Shown here: in pieces, positions 7,228 through 16,085 of the stretch
Layout of the letters: every line of letters starts with the position of its first letter
Position numbering within the stretch: the stretch's first letter is position 1
Notes under the pieces: model-generated
The model's input: only the letters and a program-made list of their open reading frames with translations
Told to the model about the DNA's origin: nothing
The model's database searches: none
Assembly (NCBI GenBank): GCA_947303395.1
Contig: CAMYYD010000001.1
Location: forward strand, 62,001 to 126,000
Direction of reading: 5' to 3'
DNA: 64,000 nucleotides
Source: an uncultured Bacteroidales bacterium
GTDB taxonomy: Bacteria > Bacteroidota > Bacteroidia > Bacteroidales > F082
Made by a program: the position numbers and the translations under genes

Positions 7228-10200
7228 TTAATAATAAAATGGTATTTGTATTATTCTGGAAAACAATTGTCTTCCCCAATGATATCCACAATCTTGCGCC
7301 AATTGAGATACAGGAGGTTCAATATTGCCATATCGATAATATTGATAGCCATCGAATGCAATTCTAGTCATTGAATATGTAATGCCATTGATTCCGCATA
7401 AATATCCTGCAACAAAATTGCCAATATCTCGTGCTGAGGCAATATATACACCATCTCCATAATTAATTGACATGCTTCTGTAAATATAAGTATCATAATT
7501 ATCACGATTTGAATCATATCCAAAGACTTTAAAATTGTATAAACTTATGTCTGTGCCATTATCGCCGTGTATTATATCTTGCATGTATGTGATTATACCA
7601 GGAGGATTAGTTACAAAATCATCTAAAAAATTCTGTCCAGAATAATCGTTAAGATCAATAGTTGCACCAGTAACGATATTACCATATTGATTATAAAAAG
7701 TATATGGGGTAAGAGTATATCCTAAAATCTCTCCGGTTTTATTGCCTTGGTCATCAACAACATATACTGTATTACCGCCATCATTCAAACCATTAACCAC
7801 TTCGTATTTGCCGTTTCCAATTGGTTTTACTTCAACACTACCCCCTCCTCCCGGGCTTCCATGGTTTCCGCTTCCATTGCCGTGAGTGTCTGGGCCATGG
7901 GAGAACAGACCGCATGCCATATTTATGGTTAGCTGAACTGATGCTGTAGCCAGATCCCATGCACTAAACCATTCATGGAAAACACGTTGCTGTATTTCTT
8001 CCATCATACGGTAATAGGCACCTTCATCGTAACCGAAGTAACGGTTACCACTCGGGTCGACATACTTAAGTGGGTTGTACATGCAATATGCATATCTGTT
8101 GAAGCCCTGCTGCGTTGTGGGGTCCTGCATGTATTTGTCTGGCGAGAGGAATGACGACATCAAAGGGTCGTACATTCGGCCGTTCATGTTTATGAGACCT
8201 AAGTCGTAGAGGTGCTCGTGGCCTGTGAAACCGCGATCGAACTTTAAAGGACGGGCAGGCGAACCGCTCCAGGTTTGAGGGTCGCGCAGGTTGCCCCACG
8301 CATCGAAACTGCGACGTTCAACAATATTGCAAACGGAGTCGGTGATAGTGGTCCAACTGCCCAGATGGTCTTTGTAGATATAGTAAACATTGTCAACGCC
8401 ACCTGAGGTTACAACCATTGCGAAAACACCATAAGGTCCGGTCAGGTAAGTGTAAACCTTCTTGCTTCCGTTGTCGTTTGTAAATTCGCAGTTGCCCACG
8501 TAGTTTTTTGTTTTGGTAATGTTGGTAACAGTGTCGATAACAGACATCCATGTGCGTTGCGCGTCGTACCCGTAACCGAACGATATGGCTTTTCTGCCCT
8601 GGGCTATTCTACTCACCTTGTCGAGTGAATTGTAAATAATGCTTTGGCTGTCGGGGAACTCCTGGCTCTTTGTCTGAACGCTTGATGTGGCATGCGGTTT
8701 GGTGCTGCCAAACTGTGCGTATTCAAAAACGATGGAGCCGTCTTTCTCCTTGCTCGTCATGCGTCCCAATGCGTCATAAACAATCGAGCTGCTCAGATTG
8801 TTCATAGTTATGCCTGTCAGCCTGTCGAGGTTGTCGTAGGTAAACGTTTCGGTCTTGCCGCTATACAGGCTGTCGGTGCGGCTCGTCAGATTGCCAAACC
8901 CGTCGAAAGTGTAGGCGAAATTCTGAATCCCGTTGGATGTCTTTGAGCCTGTTAACCTGTTTGTGAGGATATCGTAAGTGTTTGTCGTGACAGACCTGTT
9001 CCCTGTTGTGGCCTGGAGCAACTGTCCGTTGGCGTTTATGTCGTCGGTCTGCCATAATGTGTTGCCTCGTGCGTCCTTTATGTTCTTTTGGGTGCCGTTG
9101 GGGTAGTATTCATAGTAAACATGATATCCTGAAGGATATTTTTTGCTTGATAATTGAGAGTTGTTGTTATATGTATATTGTGTGTTGTATGTTGTGTCTC
9201 TCCGTATTTCATCGACAGATGTCAGGCGGCAGTATGTATCGTATGTATAGTTTAATATCTGGCCGTTATGGGTTATTGAAGCCACGGTGCCTTTGTTCGT
9301 GCTCTCGTTATACGTATACAATGTTGTTGTTCCGTCACCATATATGTATTTCCGTGTAATACGTCCGAGCACGTCATAGCTGTAGTCATAATGGTCGTTT
9401 CTAGGAGTGTTTTGTCTCACAATCCGTCCGAATGCGTCATAAACGGATGTAGACTCTCCGTAATCCGGGTCATCGAGAGATGTGCGGTTGCCCGCATCGT
9501 CATAACCCATTTCCACGGTCACACCACCGGATGTAGTCATTGCGGCTATTTTGCCATTCGAGTAATAGGTGTATGAAACATCAGCGCCACTTGCATCGGT
9601 ATTATTGGTTATCCATCCCATATAATTGATGGTTTGTTCGGTGATACGGGTTGAGTTGCCCGATGTTGTGGTAGTTGTGGTCGTGAAACCGTTATACACA
9701 TTGCCAACCGTAATTCCGTTGGGTGCGATGGTATTTATTAGTCTTCCCAGCCCGTCATATTGGAATGTGGTCCATAAAGGATTGTCACCGGTCAGATATG
9801 GGTTGGATTTTTGGGTAAGCAGCTGTTTCTCATTGTAACAGGCATCAACGATAACAGGATCCAATTCATGGTTGAGAACCACCGAGCGGATAGCATTGCC
9901 ATTAGCGTCGTAGAATGTTTTTGTCGTGGGTTTGCCTGTTGCGGCGACTTCCTTATAATACAAAGCACCGGCAGGCGACATGGTGGTTTCTGTCGCCCAA
10001 GATGTCTTCTCTGTGGTGGTTGTGTTGTCTGGCGCTGTTGTTACAACATGAGTGCTGAACTTGTTGTTGTAAAGGTAGGATGTTACCAGACTGTTGCTGC
10101 CGGTATGAGCAATAACCCTATCATAATTGTCGTAAGTGTACTGGTCCTTATAAACCAATCCGTTAGGGTCTTTGGTTTTACTTGTCAAAAGGCGATAATT

Positions 10201-13200
10201 GCTATATGCATAGTTGGTGGTAATAGGCGCTTCGTTGTGTGTTCCGTAAGGTGCGCTTACAGTTTCGGTGACAACATTGCCACAAGCGTCGTATTGGTAG
10301 TTGTAAAGCAGTGTTAATGTGTTGTTGCCTGTAGCTTTAGGCGCGTCAGACATACTACTGACCAGGAAAGGCCTGTTGTTTAGATACTCAAAATTCTTCC
10401 GTCTTGATACGGCGGGTTTGTTGGCGAATACCGTTATTGTCTTTTCCTCTGCTTTTCTGTTTATTATCCAATTGGAATAGTCATTTGTTTTGTATTGATA
10501 CTGTGTGCCGCTTTTATATTGGCAATTGGAATAACTGTTGCAGTCGGCACCGTTTATACCAGTCAGTATTTTCGTGCACTCGTAAGAGTTGGAATATGTT
10601 TTGTTGTTATTATAGTTATAATCGTATTCGACAATTTCAACCGACATGAGCGTACCGTTGGAGTCTGGGTTATATGTTTTGGTTTTCTTGTATGTCATTG
10701 CCGGTCTTACTATAAGCATGTTTCCACCAGAAGTGCTTTGTCGGTTGCATTTTACATTATCGAAAGCGTATTCGGTTGTCTCAGACAGTGTTTTAACACC
10801 ATTGTTATAAACGTAAACTGAGTCGTAGCTTGGCAAAGCCAAGGCGTTAAACCCCGTGGTGTTCACCTCAAACCAGCCACCTTCCCAACTTGTGCAGATA
10901 TTGTTAATGTAATTTGCTTTATTAACATTCTCAAAGTTAACAAAACCACGTCCTGTCCGATGCATCAGGACATTGCCGTAGCTGAAGGCTGTCTTATACG
11001 TGTTTGAGCCAATATGTTCAGAATAGCTTCTCAACGCCAGCATCGGTAATGGGAACGGTTTCACGTCGTTAACGTAGGGCCTGTCAACAAAAGTGTAAAA
11101 CCCCGAAACTCCCGGCATCAGATAATCATATTCAAATTCTGTTGTCCTTCCCATGCCATCGGTTATGGAGTTTACGGAAAACCGTTCTGATGTTGAGGGG
11201 AAACTGAAGATATTGGTTTCGTCATCTGTTGTCACTGCCGGATTATGAGGGTCAAGGGCTATAAACGCGATATGGTCTTTGCCCAAGAAATTGCCGATTG
11301 TAAAATACTGGTTTGTAAAACTAATATCACTGTTTTCCGCACAGTATTCAATTCTGAAATTACCGGTATGTGTCGTTTCATCGGTGATTTTGAAATCTTT
11401 GTAGAAGATGGGTCTGTTGTTGCCGTTATAGAAGATGATGTCGGTCTTGCCGTCACCGTCAATGTCTGATAAGCTGACACCATAGGAAGTGTTAGACGAG
11501 ACATAGTTAAGTGAACAACGGTATATGACCATATTCGGTAATGTGGCGTTGTCAAGGGTGGTGTTGCTTATTCTTATCCAATCAGAAAAACCTGTGCCGG
11601 TGGATAGTGCGACACATTTATCGTCATTGATGTCATCGAAAAACAAATCGGCTTTGCCGTCATTATTAAAGTCTCCAGTATAATACGACGCTCGTTCATG
11701 ATTCTGAAACCTTTCGGTTGTCGTGGTCACCCTATAAGCCCTGTTTTGTTTGTAAAATGAAAGGCTCGTGTAGTATTCAGAGTCAAAAATTAAAACTTCG
11801 CTTAATCCATCGCCGTCAAAATCATCGGAGACTATAAGACCGACATCTATTATTATATCGTTGAAACTGTCAAGCGAATAACCATTGTCATAATGCAAAA
11901 GGGCTGGATAGCCATAAATAATATAGTCACGGTCGTTATCATCGGAGATATCAAGCTTTATAAGAATCAGACCGGTTCTGCCCTCACCAATAAAATCACC
12001 GGATTTGACATAGTATCTTCCTTCTGTACTTGTACTGTATGCGTTAGTGAATCCTCCTGAAAACAATGACTCATATACCGTAAAACCAGTACAATACTCC
12101 TCAACACCCGGGTTTGGGTTTAACGATTTTGTCTGAGCAACAATGTCATCTCGACCATCTCCATTGATATCAAACACATGAATCCATTCCAGATACTGTG
12201 AAAGTGATAAAGTGTAATTAGGTGACGAGTTAAAACCGCCGTATCTGTTATTTAAAAACACTTTGGCAGTAACATACCCAGAGTATCCGTAAAGGGGCTT
12301 GTATGGAACAGTCAATAAGTCGGAATAACCGTCACCATTAAAATCGCCGACGAATGTAACTTCTTCCAGTACAGACGAATTGATTACATGTGAGGATAGT
12401 GTATTGTTGTTCACATCGCTGTCAAGAGTGTTCCATTCAATAACAGTTGGGTTAAGCGCATCAGTACCTTTTGAAAACGATATTTCTTTCAAAAGGCTGT
12501 ACATCCTGTTAGTGTTACTGTCATAAGTGAACCCGTATGACTCTATAATATTGCTGCCGTTTAGAATGTCGATATTTGTGAGAATCCTGTTGCAAAGCAC
12601 TTTGTTTCCTGCTATATAATAATGGTAGTCATCAAATCTTGTGGAATATGTGAAAGATATTACAAACTGAGGATTCAGACCAGCTGTAGTGTTCGAAGTG
12701 TATGATATCTGTTTGATATAAATGTCGCTGTTTGCACCGGAAGTTTCATATAAGTACGAGATGGTGTTGCCGTTTCTGTCGGAAATACTGCTTACCATCC
12801 ATTTGATGACGTTGTTGCCGTCGCTTGCCATCAACTTGGAATTGCTTGTATATCCATATTGTATGATATTACCGTTTTCCAATCTAACCTCGCATTTTGA
12901 AAAATATCCGTTTTCCTTTTGAAACACTATTTTTGAAAACTCGTCATTTTCGGTTTTATACTCGTAATTGTTACCGCTACTTCCTACAAGTATAAGACGT
13001 TGTCCATCAAGCAGGAACTGGTCATCACCACTGAAGTCGGCACCTGTCATCTTTCCATTGTGGAATAACGTGGAACCAGTTCTGGTTATTGTGGAAACAC
13101 CGCTGATATTCCATCCGTATCCCAGCAAACCGTTGCCGCCTTGGCTGTTGTATATTATTCCTATTTCAGGCTGCATGTTGCACACTCCTTTTGGTATTTC

Positions 13201-13335
13201 CAAAGGAATAGAATATATCGCACCGCCGAACGTGCTGGTATTAACTGTTCCACCGATTGATCCGACTATAGAGATATTGTTCTCTCCATGAAATACCAAA
13301 GGCAAAAATAATAAAAAAAGTACTAGTTTTTTCAT
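7228..13335 (-). CDS. Large SpvB/VCBS/RHS-repeat protein with variable C-terminal tail
   Basis: 2035 residues. A signal peptide (MKKLVLFLLFLPLVFHG) opens the protein; I took the ATG at 13335 rather than 13389 because it restores the signal and avoids overlap with the upstream gene. Next is a SpvB-type domain (about 20-330: GGAIYSIPLEIPKG, NGLLGYGWNISG). VCBS/FG-GAP calcium-type repeats follow (about 330-720: DFNGDGYSDLL, DINGDGRDDIV, DFDGDGLSEVL, DFNNDGKADLF, DIDGDGKTDII). YD/RHS repeats fill about 1000-1650, and the RHS core lies at about 1655-1763 (KDHLGSWT ... FTGHEHLYDLGLINMNGRMYD ... YVDPSG). The ~272 residues after DPSG form an AT-rich tail unlike the core and contain ASARDIGNFVAGYLCG near the end. 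The architecture is that of polymorphic-toxin shells that enclose a C-terminal effector; the exact activity is not established. Confidence 0.9.
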   Translation of the reverse strand: MKKLVLFLLFLPLVFHGENNISIVGSIGGTVNTSTFGGAIYSIPLEIPKGVCNMQPEIGIIYNSQGGNGLLGYGWNISGVSTITRTGSTLFHNGKMTGADFSGDDQFLLDGQRLILVGSSGNNYEYKTENDEFSKIVFQKENGYFSKCEVRLENGNIIQYGYTSNSKLMASDGNNVIKWMVSSISDRNGNTISYLYETSGANSDIYIKQISYTSNTTAGLNPQFVISFTYSTRFDDYHYYIAGNKVLCNRILTNIDILNGSNIIESYGFTYDSNTNRMYSLLKEISFSKGTDALNPTVIEWNTLDSDVNNNTLSSHVINSSVLEEVTFVGDFNGDGYSDLLTVPYKPLYGYSGYVTAKVFLNNRYGGFNSSPNYTLSLSQYLEWIHVFDINGDGRDDIVAQTKSLNPNPGVEEYCTGFTVYESLFSGGFTNAYSTSTEGRYYVKSGDFIGEGRTGLILIKLDISDDNDRDYIIYGYPALLHYDNGYSLDSFNDIIIDVGLIVSDDFDGDGLSEVLIFDSEYYTSLSFYKQNRAYRVTTTTERFQNHERASYYTGDFNNDGKADLFFDDINDDKCVALSTGTGFSDWIRISNTTLDNATLPNMVIYRCSLNYVSSNTSYGVSLSDIDGDGKTDIIFYNGNNRPIFYKDFKITDETTHTGNFRIEYCAENSDISFTNQYFTIGNFLGKDHIAFIALDPHNPAVTTDDETNIFSFPSTSERFSVNSITDGMGRTTEFEYDYLMPGVSGFYTFVDRPYVNDVKPFPLPMLALRSYSEHIGSNTYKTAFSYGNVLMHRTGRGFVNFENVNKANYINNICTSWEGGWFEVNTTGFNALALPSYDSVYVYNNGVKTLSETTEYAFDNVKCNRQSTSGGNMLIVRPAMTYKKTKTYNPDSNGTLMSVEIVEYDYNYNNNKTYSNSYECTKILTGINGADCNSYSNCQYKSGTQYQYKTNDYSNWIINRKAEEKTITVFANKPAVSRRKNFEYLNNRPFLVSSMSDAPKATGNNTLTLLYNYQYDACGNVVTETVSAPYGTHNEAPITTNYAYSNYRLLTSKTKDPNGLVYKDQYTYDNYDRVIAHTGSNSLVTSYLYNNKFSTHVVTTAPDNTTTTEKTSWATETTMSPAGALYYKEVAATGKPTTKTFYDANGNAIRSVVLNHELDPVIVDACYNEKQLLTQKSNPYLTGDNPLWTTFQYDGLGRLINTIAPNGITVGNVYNGFTTTTTTTSGNSTRITEQTINYMGWITNNTDASGADVSYTYYSNGKIAAMTTSGGVTVEMGYDDAGNRTSLDDPDYGESTSVYDAFGRIVRQNTPRNDHYDYSYDVLGRITRKYIYGDGTTTLYTYNESTNKGTVASITHNGQILNYTYDTYCRLTSVDEIRRDTTYNTQYTYNNNSQLSSKKYPSGYHVYYEYYPNGTQKNIKDARGNTLWQTDDINANGQLLQATTGNRSVTTNTYDILTNRLTGSKTSNGIQNFAYTFDGFGNLTSRTDSLYSGKTETFTYDNLDRLTGITMNNLSSSIVYDALGRMTSKEKDGSIVFEYAQFGSTKPHATSSVQTKSQEFPDSQSIIYNSLDKVSRIAQGRKAISFGYGYDAQRTWMSVIDTVTNITKTKNYVGNCEFTNDNGSKKVYTYLTGPYGVFAMVVTSGGVDNVYYIYKDHLGSWTTITDSVCNIVERRSFDAWGNLRDPQTWSGSPARPLKFDRGFTGHEHLYDLGLINMNGRMYDPLMSSFLSPDKYMQDPTTQQGFNRYAYCMYNPLKYVDPSGNRYFGYDEGAYYRMMEEIQQRVFHEWFSAWDLATASVQLTINMACGLFSHGPDTHGNGSGNHGSPGGGGSVEVKPIGNGKYEVVNGLNDGGNTVYVVDDQGNKTGEILGYTLTPYTFYNQYGNIVTGATIDLNDYSGQNFLDDFVTNPPGIITYMQDIIHGDNGTDISLYNFKVFGYDSNRDNYDTYIYRSMSINYGDGVYIASARDIGNFVAGYLCGINGITYSMTRIAFDGYQYYRYGNIEPPVSQLAQDCGYHWGRQLFSRIIQIPFYY

Positions 13336-13354
13336 AAAAATTTCATAAAAAATT

Positions 13355-13822
13355 TTACATTTTGACAATTTTCCATACGTGTCTTTCACTGTTACAAGTA
13401 ATTGTCAGGAAATACATTCCTTGTGTTAAATCGGAAAGATCAAACTCTGTCTGACAGGAAGAAAGTGTCCTTTCATATATGGTGTTCCCATTTGTAGATA
13501 GCAAAGCCACATAAACCTGCTCATAAGAGTCTGTGGTCAATATAAGGTAATCGCTTGTCGGATTAGGGAATATTGAAACATTAATACCACTTATTGTATC
13601 TGAACCAAAGCCAGAAGCATCGTATATTGTTTCAAGATTGTCGTTGGTGCCGCCGTCTGTAAGGTCGTTTTCATCAGCTCTCATGACAATGACGCTTAGC
13701 GAAGTCCTATTGCCGTTATTATCATATGTGAAAGAAACCAGTTTGTTGTTTTGAGCATAAATATGTTGTGAAAACGCTGTTGACAACAGCATTGCCGTCA
13801 AAAAGACATGGATTTTTTTCAT
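13355..13822 (-). CDS. Small T9SS type A sorting-domain protein with a YD motif
   Basis: 155 residues: signal peptide (MKKIHVFLTAMLLSTAFSQHIYAQ), a short segment SFTYDNNGNRTSLSVIV that matches the YD/RHS repeat pattern, an acidic linker (RADENDLTDGGTNDN), and a type A T9SS C-terminal sorting domain from about residue 85 (VSIFPNPTSDYLIL ... LSDLTQGMYFLTI ... HVWKIVKM). The sorting domain directs export through the outer membrane by the Por system and attachment at the surface. It is encoded 19 nt upstream of the large RHS gene on the same strand. The RHS protein itself ends without a sorting domain, so this small protein could be its surface partner or a remnant of a related RHS protein. That is inference. 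Confidence 0.82.
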   Translation of the reverse strand: MKKIHVFLTAMLLSTAFSQHIYAQNNKLVSFTYDNNGNRTSLSVIVMRADENDLTDGGTNDNLETIYDASGFGSDTISGINVSIFPNPTSDYLILTTDSYEQVYVALLSTNGNTIYERTLSSCQTEFDLSDLTQGMYFLTITCNSERHVWKIVKM

Positions 13823-13846
13823 ATGTTATGTGTATCGTTTATGTTA

Positions 13847-14227
13847 TTACTCCGTTATCTCAAACTCTCCCCAATATTCATCACCGTTGCGCAGGGTGAA
13901 CCTCACCACAAAACTTCCGGTTCCGGCAATGTAAATGTTTGCACCTGACGGGGTTTGGATTGTTGAAGTGTCGACAGTGCCACCGTCGGCATACGTCACG
14001 GCAATGGCAACCTGACCGAGATTCTCCGTGAAAACAACCGACAGGACGTGCCCGTTGATGGTGGCGATAATAGAACTGCTTCGGTCGGGACCATTATTAT
14101 CGCTTTTATTAATGACAATTGCACCAACCCCATCTTTTTCTGTTGTGAGTCCGCTATTTGCGAAACTAAATGCTGTCGGCAGGATGATTCCGAGCAGCAA
14201 TAAAATGATTTTAAATTTGTTAATCAT
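13847..14227 (-). CDS. DUF3244-like secreted protein
   Basis: 126 residues: signal peptide (about 1-23, ILLLLGIILPTAFSFAN), then a small beta-sandwich-like domain with the pattern of Bacteroidota DUF3244 proteins: RSSSIIATINGHVLSVVFTE, LGQVAIAVTYADG, GSFVVRFTLRNGDEYWGEFE. Such proteins are short, secreted and of unknown function, and some resemble a lone fibronectin/Ig-like unit. It is the first gene after the promoter at 14250-14280, and the T9SS sorting-domain gene follows 24 nt downstream, so it is probably the first cistron of the RHS transcript. Confidence 0.6.
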   Translation of the reverse strand: MINKFKIILLLLGIILPTAFSFANSGLTTEKDGVGAIVINKSDNNGPDRSSSIIATINGHVLSVVFTENLGQVAIAVTYADGGTVDTSTIQTPSGANIYIAGTGSFVVRFTLRNGDEYWGEFEITE

Positions 14228-14249
14228 AGTGATTGTTTGTTAAGTTGAG

Positions 14250-14280
14250 CAAAATTATATGTTCAACAAAAACCAAACAA
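14250..14280 (-). promoter_or_regulatory. Bacteroidota promoter for the RHS operon
   Basis: Minus strand: TTG at 14280-14278, exactly 20 nt spacer, then TAATTTTG at 14257-14250. This fits the Bacteroidota -33/-7 consensus (TTG, N19-20, TAnnTTTG). Transcription would start near 14245, about 18 nt before the ATG at 14227. Confidence 0.65.
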
Positions 14281-14288
14281 GGAAATAA

Positions 14289-14308
14289 TGGTGGTAATTG
14301 GTGGTAAA
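14289..14308. repeat. Tandem 10-bp direct repeats upstream of the RHS promoter
   Basis: TGGTGGTAAT (14289-14298) is followed directly by TGGTGGTAAA (14299-14308): one helical turn apart, just upstream of the -33 element, about -45 to -64 from the predicted start. This is where an activator dimer would bind. The adjacent TPR/HTH gene is the obvious candidate regulator. No binding is shown by sequence alone. Confidence 0.5.
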
Positions 14309-14338
14309 TAGAAATAAACTATTGTAAATCAGGCATTT

Positions 14339-16051
14339 TTACGAACTTGCGAGGTTGTATAAAGACTCTGTAATGCTGTGCTTAGTTTGCAGTATGGTTC
14401 TTATTTTGCGATTTCGACGACATACATTTGAATACTCTTTTTGCATGAGTGCGGAGACATCAGCATCTTTCAACCCAAGGAGGTACAGACAACAATAGTC
14501 AATGTCGTCGTTGCTCAGCTCCGGAAACTTGTCTTTGAGCCTTATTGTGAAATTTTCATAATGAAGATCCACTGCAGCCCTAAGCTCCATAATTTGTTCG
14601 TTGCCCAATGCGAAAACTTTGTAGTTTTTATAATCTATTTTCGATTTGAATTGCTGCTCTTTTACTATATCCAATATTGTTTGACTTATAGGTTCGTCGA
14701 TAAACTGTTTAAACTCAATTTTCATCTTGATTTCAGAAAGCGAATCCTCAGTCCTTTCTAAAGCTTCCTTGTGCTGGGCAATGCGTTTCTTACCCCATTT
14801 GCGTGTAATCAAAAACACTATTGCAACAAACAAAGCCGAAATTGGTAAAATTATAAATGCTGTTCGCCTTCTTGCAGCACTATTCTCTTTTATGAATCGT
14901 TTGTTTGCTGTGTTTTTTACATGCTGTTGATACAGCTCGTTGACATATGATGTCTTAACCTTTTTATCATACTCTTTCAACGCATTGTTGGCCAAAAATT
15001 GGGAAAACGGACCTGATATTATTGTGTCGTCCTTAGTTCGATATATTTCACACAAATATTCGGCTGCTTGCATTTTTGACAAGAAATCGTTATTGTCATT
15101 AAACACTCTTTCGAGATAAATCAGAGCCGAATCATATCGTTTTTCTTCATATAAAATGCATCCTATAGTAAGATATCGTGTAAGTTTTTCATCATAATTA
15201 TCGGTTTTAGTAGCCATCACTTTCAAACTGTCGAGTGCAATATCTGGGTCTTCCCCCATTTGATAATCAAGTAATTTTAACAATGAAATAATACCTCTGT
15301 ATTGTGAGTTATCATAGTCGGGCAATAATTGCAAAGCCTGTTTATAATAATATGATGCGCTGTCTTTATTATCAATTTCATGGAACTGTTTTCCTATAAT
15401 AGACATGGATTTCGCAATTCCATACTTTGAAGTCGGTTCTATTCTACAGTAAAATAATGATTTTTTGCAACAATCAATTGCTGGTGCTACCATAAACTGG
15501 TCTGAAAACAATCCTCCAAGCCTGCCATATGTCAACGACATGAACTTTGCCTTGTACCCCACCAAATCTTTTTCGTCGAAATGATCTTCCATTATCTCCA
15601 ATGTGTGCAGATATTCTTTGCAAGCCTCCACAATGCTGTCGTTTTCATAAAAACCAACGCCGTTCATGTAGTGTGAGCGGGCGGAAAGCATAGTGATGTC
15701 ATCGTTATCGGGATATCGAAAGGCGAGGCTGTCAAAGTAACGCATCGCGTCCTGTAGAGATGTTTCCTGAAACGTCTCACAACGATATCTGTTTAATTGC
15801 GGATTATAGGTTTTGTATAGGGCTTCGGATAGGAGAAGGGAATGATAATTGTCGTTAAACTCAAATGAGGTTCCTCGCTCCGCTCGGAATGACAGCAGCG
15901 TTTGCAGGGCGGAGTCGGCATCATGTTGCATCAGGCTGTCAATGTGCAATAGTTTGTTGTCAAAAACGAAAGGCGGCTCGATAATCTCAACTTTCTTGCC
16001 GCAAGCGACAAGAAATAATGCAACAATCAAATATGGCAACAATCTTTTCAT
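14339..16051 (-). CDS. Membrane-anchored TPR protein with C-terminal HTH-like domain
   Basis: 570 residues. The N-terminus is a lipoprotein-type signal (LIVALFLVAC, Cys 17). A periplasmic helical region of tetratricopeptide-like repeats spans about 30-380, a single membrane helix lies at about 397-417 (FIILPISALFVAIVFLITRKW), and a cytoplasmic part contains a coiled coil (about 418-480). The last ~50 residues (FPELSNDDIDYCCLYLLGLK ... SNVCRRNRKIRTIL) have the shape of a LuxR-like winged or tetrahelical HTH found at the end of many Bacteroidota TPR regulators. Together this suggests one-piece sensing across the inner membrane with DNA binding inside; both a lipobox and a transmembrane helix in one chain is odd. 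Residues near LLSFRAERGTSFEF come from an embedded dispersed-repeat-like sequence. Confidence 0.75.
   Translation of the reverse strand: MKRLLPYLIVALFLVACGKKVEIIEPPFVFDNKLLHIDSLMQHDADSALQTLLSFRAERGTSFEFNDNYHSLLLSEALYKTYNPQLNRYRCETFQETSLQDAMRYFDSLAFRYPDNDDITMLSARSHYMNGVGFYENDSIVEACKEYLHTLEIMEDHFDEKDLVGYKAKFMSLTYGRLGGLFSDQFMVAPAIDCCKKSLFYCRIEPTSKYGIAKSMSIIGKQFHEIDNKDSASYYYKQALQLLPDYDNSQYRGIISLLKLLDYQMGEDPDIALDSLKVMATKTDNYDEKLTRYLTIGCILYEEKRYDSALIYLERVFNDNNDFLSKMQAAEYLCEIYRTKDDTIISGPFSQFLANNALKEYDKKVKTSYVNELYQQHVKNTANKRFIKENSAARRRTAFIILPISALFVAIVFLITRKWGKKRIAQHKEALERTEDSLSEIKMKIEFKQFIDEPISQTILDIVKEQQFKSKIDYKNYKVFALGNEQIMELRAAVDLHYENFTIRLKDKFPELSNDDIDYCCLYLLGLKDADVSALMQKEYSNVCRRNRKIRTILQTKHSITESLYNLASS
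15868..15895. repeat. REP-like GC-rich repeat inside the TPR coding sequence
   Basis: The segment GGTTCCTCGCTCCGCTCGG then AATGACAG contains a short imperfect palindrome (CCTCGCTC/CGCTCGG) and is much richer in G+C than the gene around it. It resembles, from memory, a dispersed palindromic repeat common in Bacteroidota intergenic DNA, whose translation gives FRAERG. Here it is read in frame within the N-terminal part of the TPR protein. A genome-wide copy count is needed to confirm. Confidence 0.5.
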
Positions 16052-16055
16052 GTTG

Positions 16056-16063
16056 CAAAGATA
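16056..16063 (-). promoter_or_regulatory. -7 box of the TPR/HTH regulator gene, probably leaderless
   Basis: TATCTTTG on the minus strand ends only 4 nt before the ATG at 16051 (TATCTTTGCAACATG). The predicted start of transcription would fall at or next to the start codon. I see no TTG at the right distance for a -33 element. Confidence 0.4.
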
Positions 16064-16085
16064 TGAAAAAAATCAAAATATTGTA

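Noticed and set aside
9811-10317. 168-codon plus-strand open frame inside the RHS gene
   Set aside because: Cys/Val-rich shadow of the repetitive RHS coding sequence; no signal, no domain and no ribosome-binding context.
8066-12200. Repetitive look of the RHS gene as a DNA tandem repeat
   Set aside because: The repetition is at the protein level (YD and VCBS motifs) and too diverged to count as DNA repeats.
7228-13335. TcdB/TcaC insecticidal toxin complex component
   Set aside because: The SpvB-VCBS-RHS layout fits in part, but no TcA-type gene is nearby and the T9SS-linked neighbours point elsewhere.
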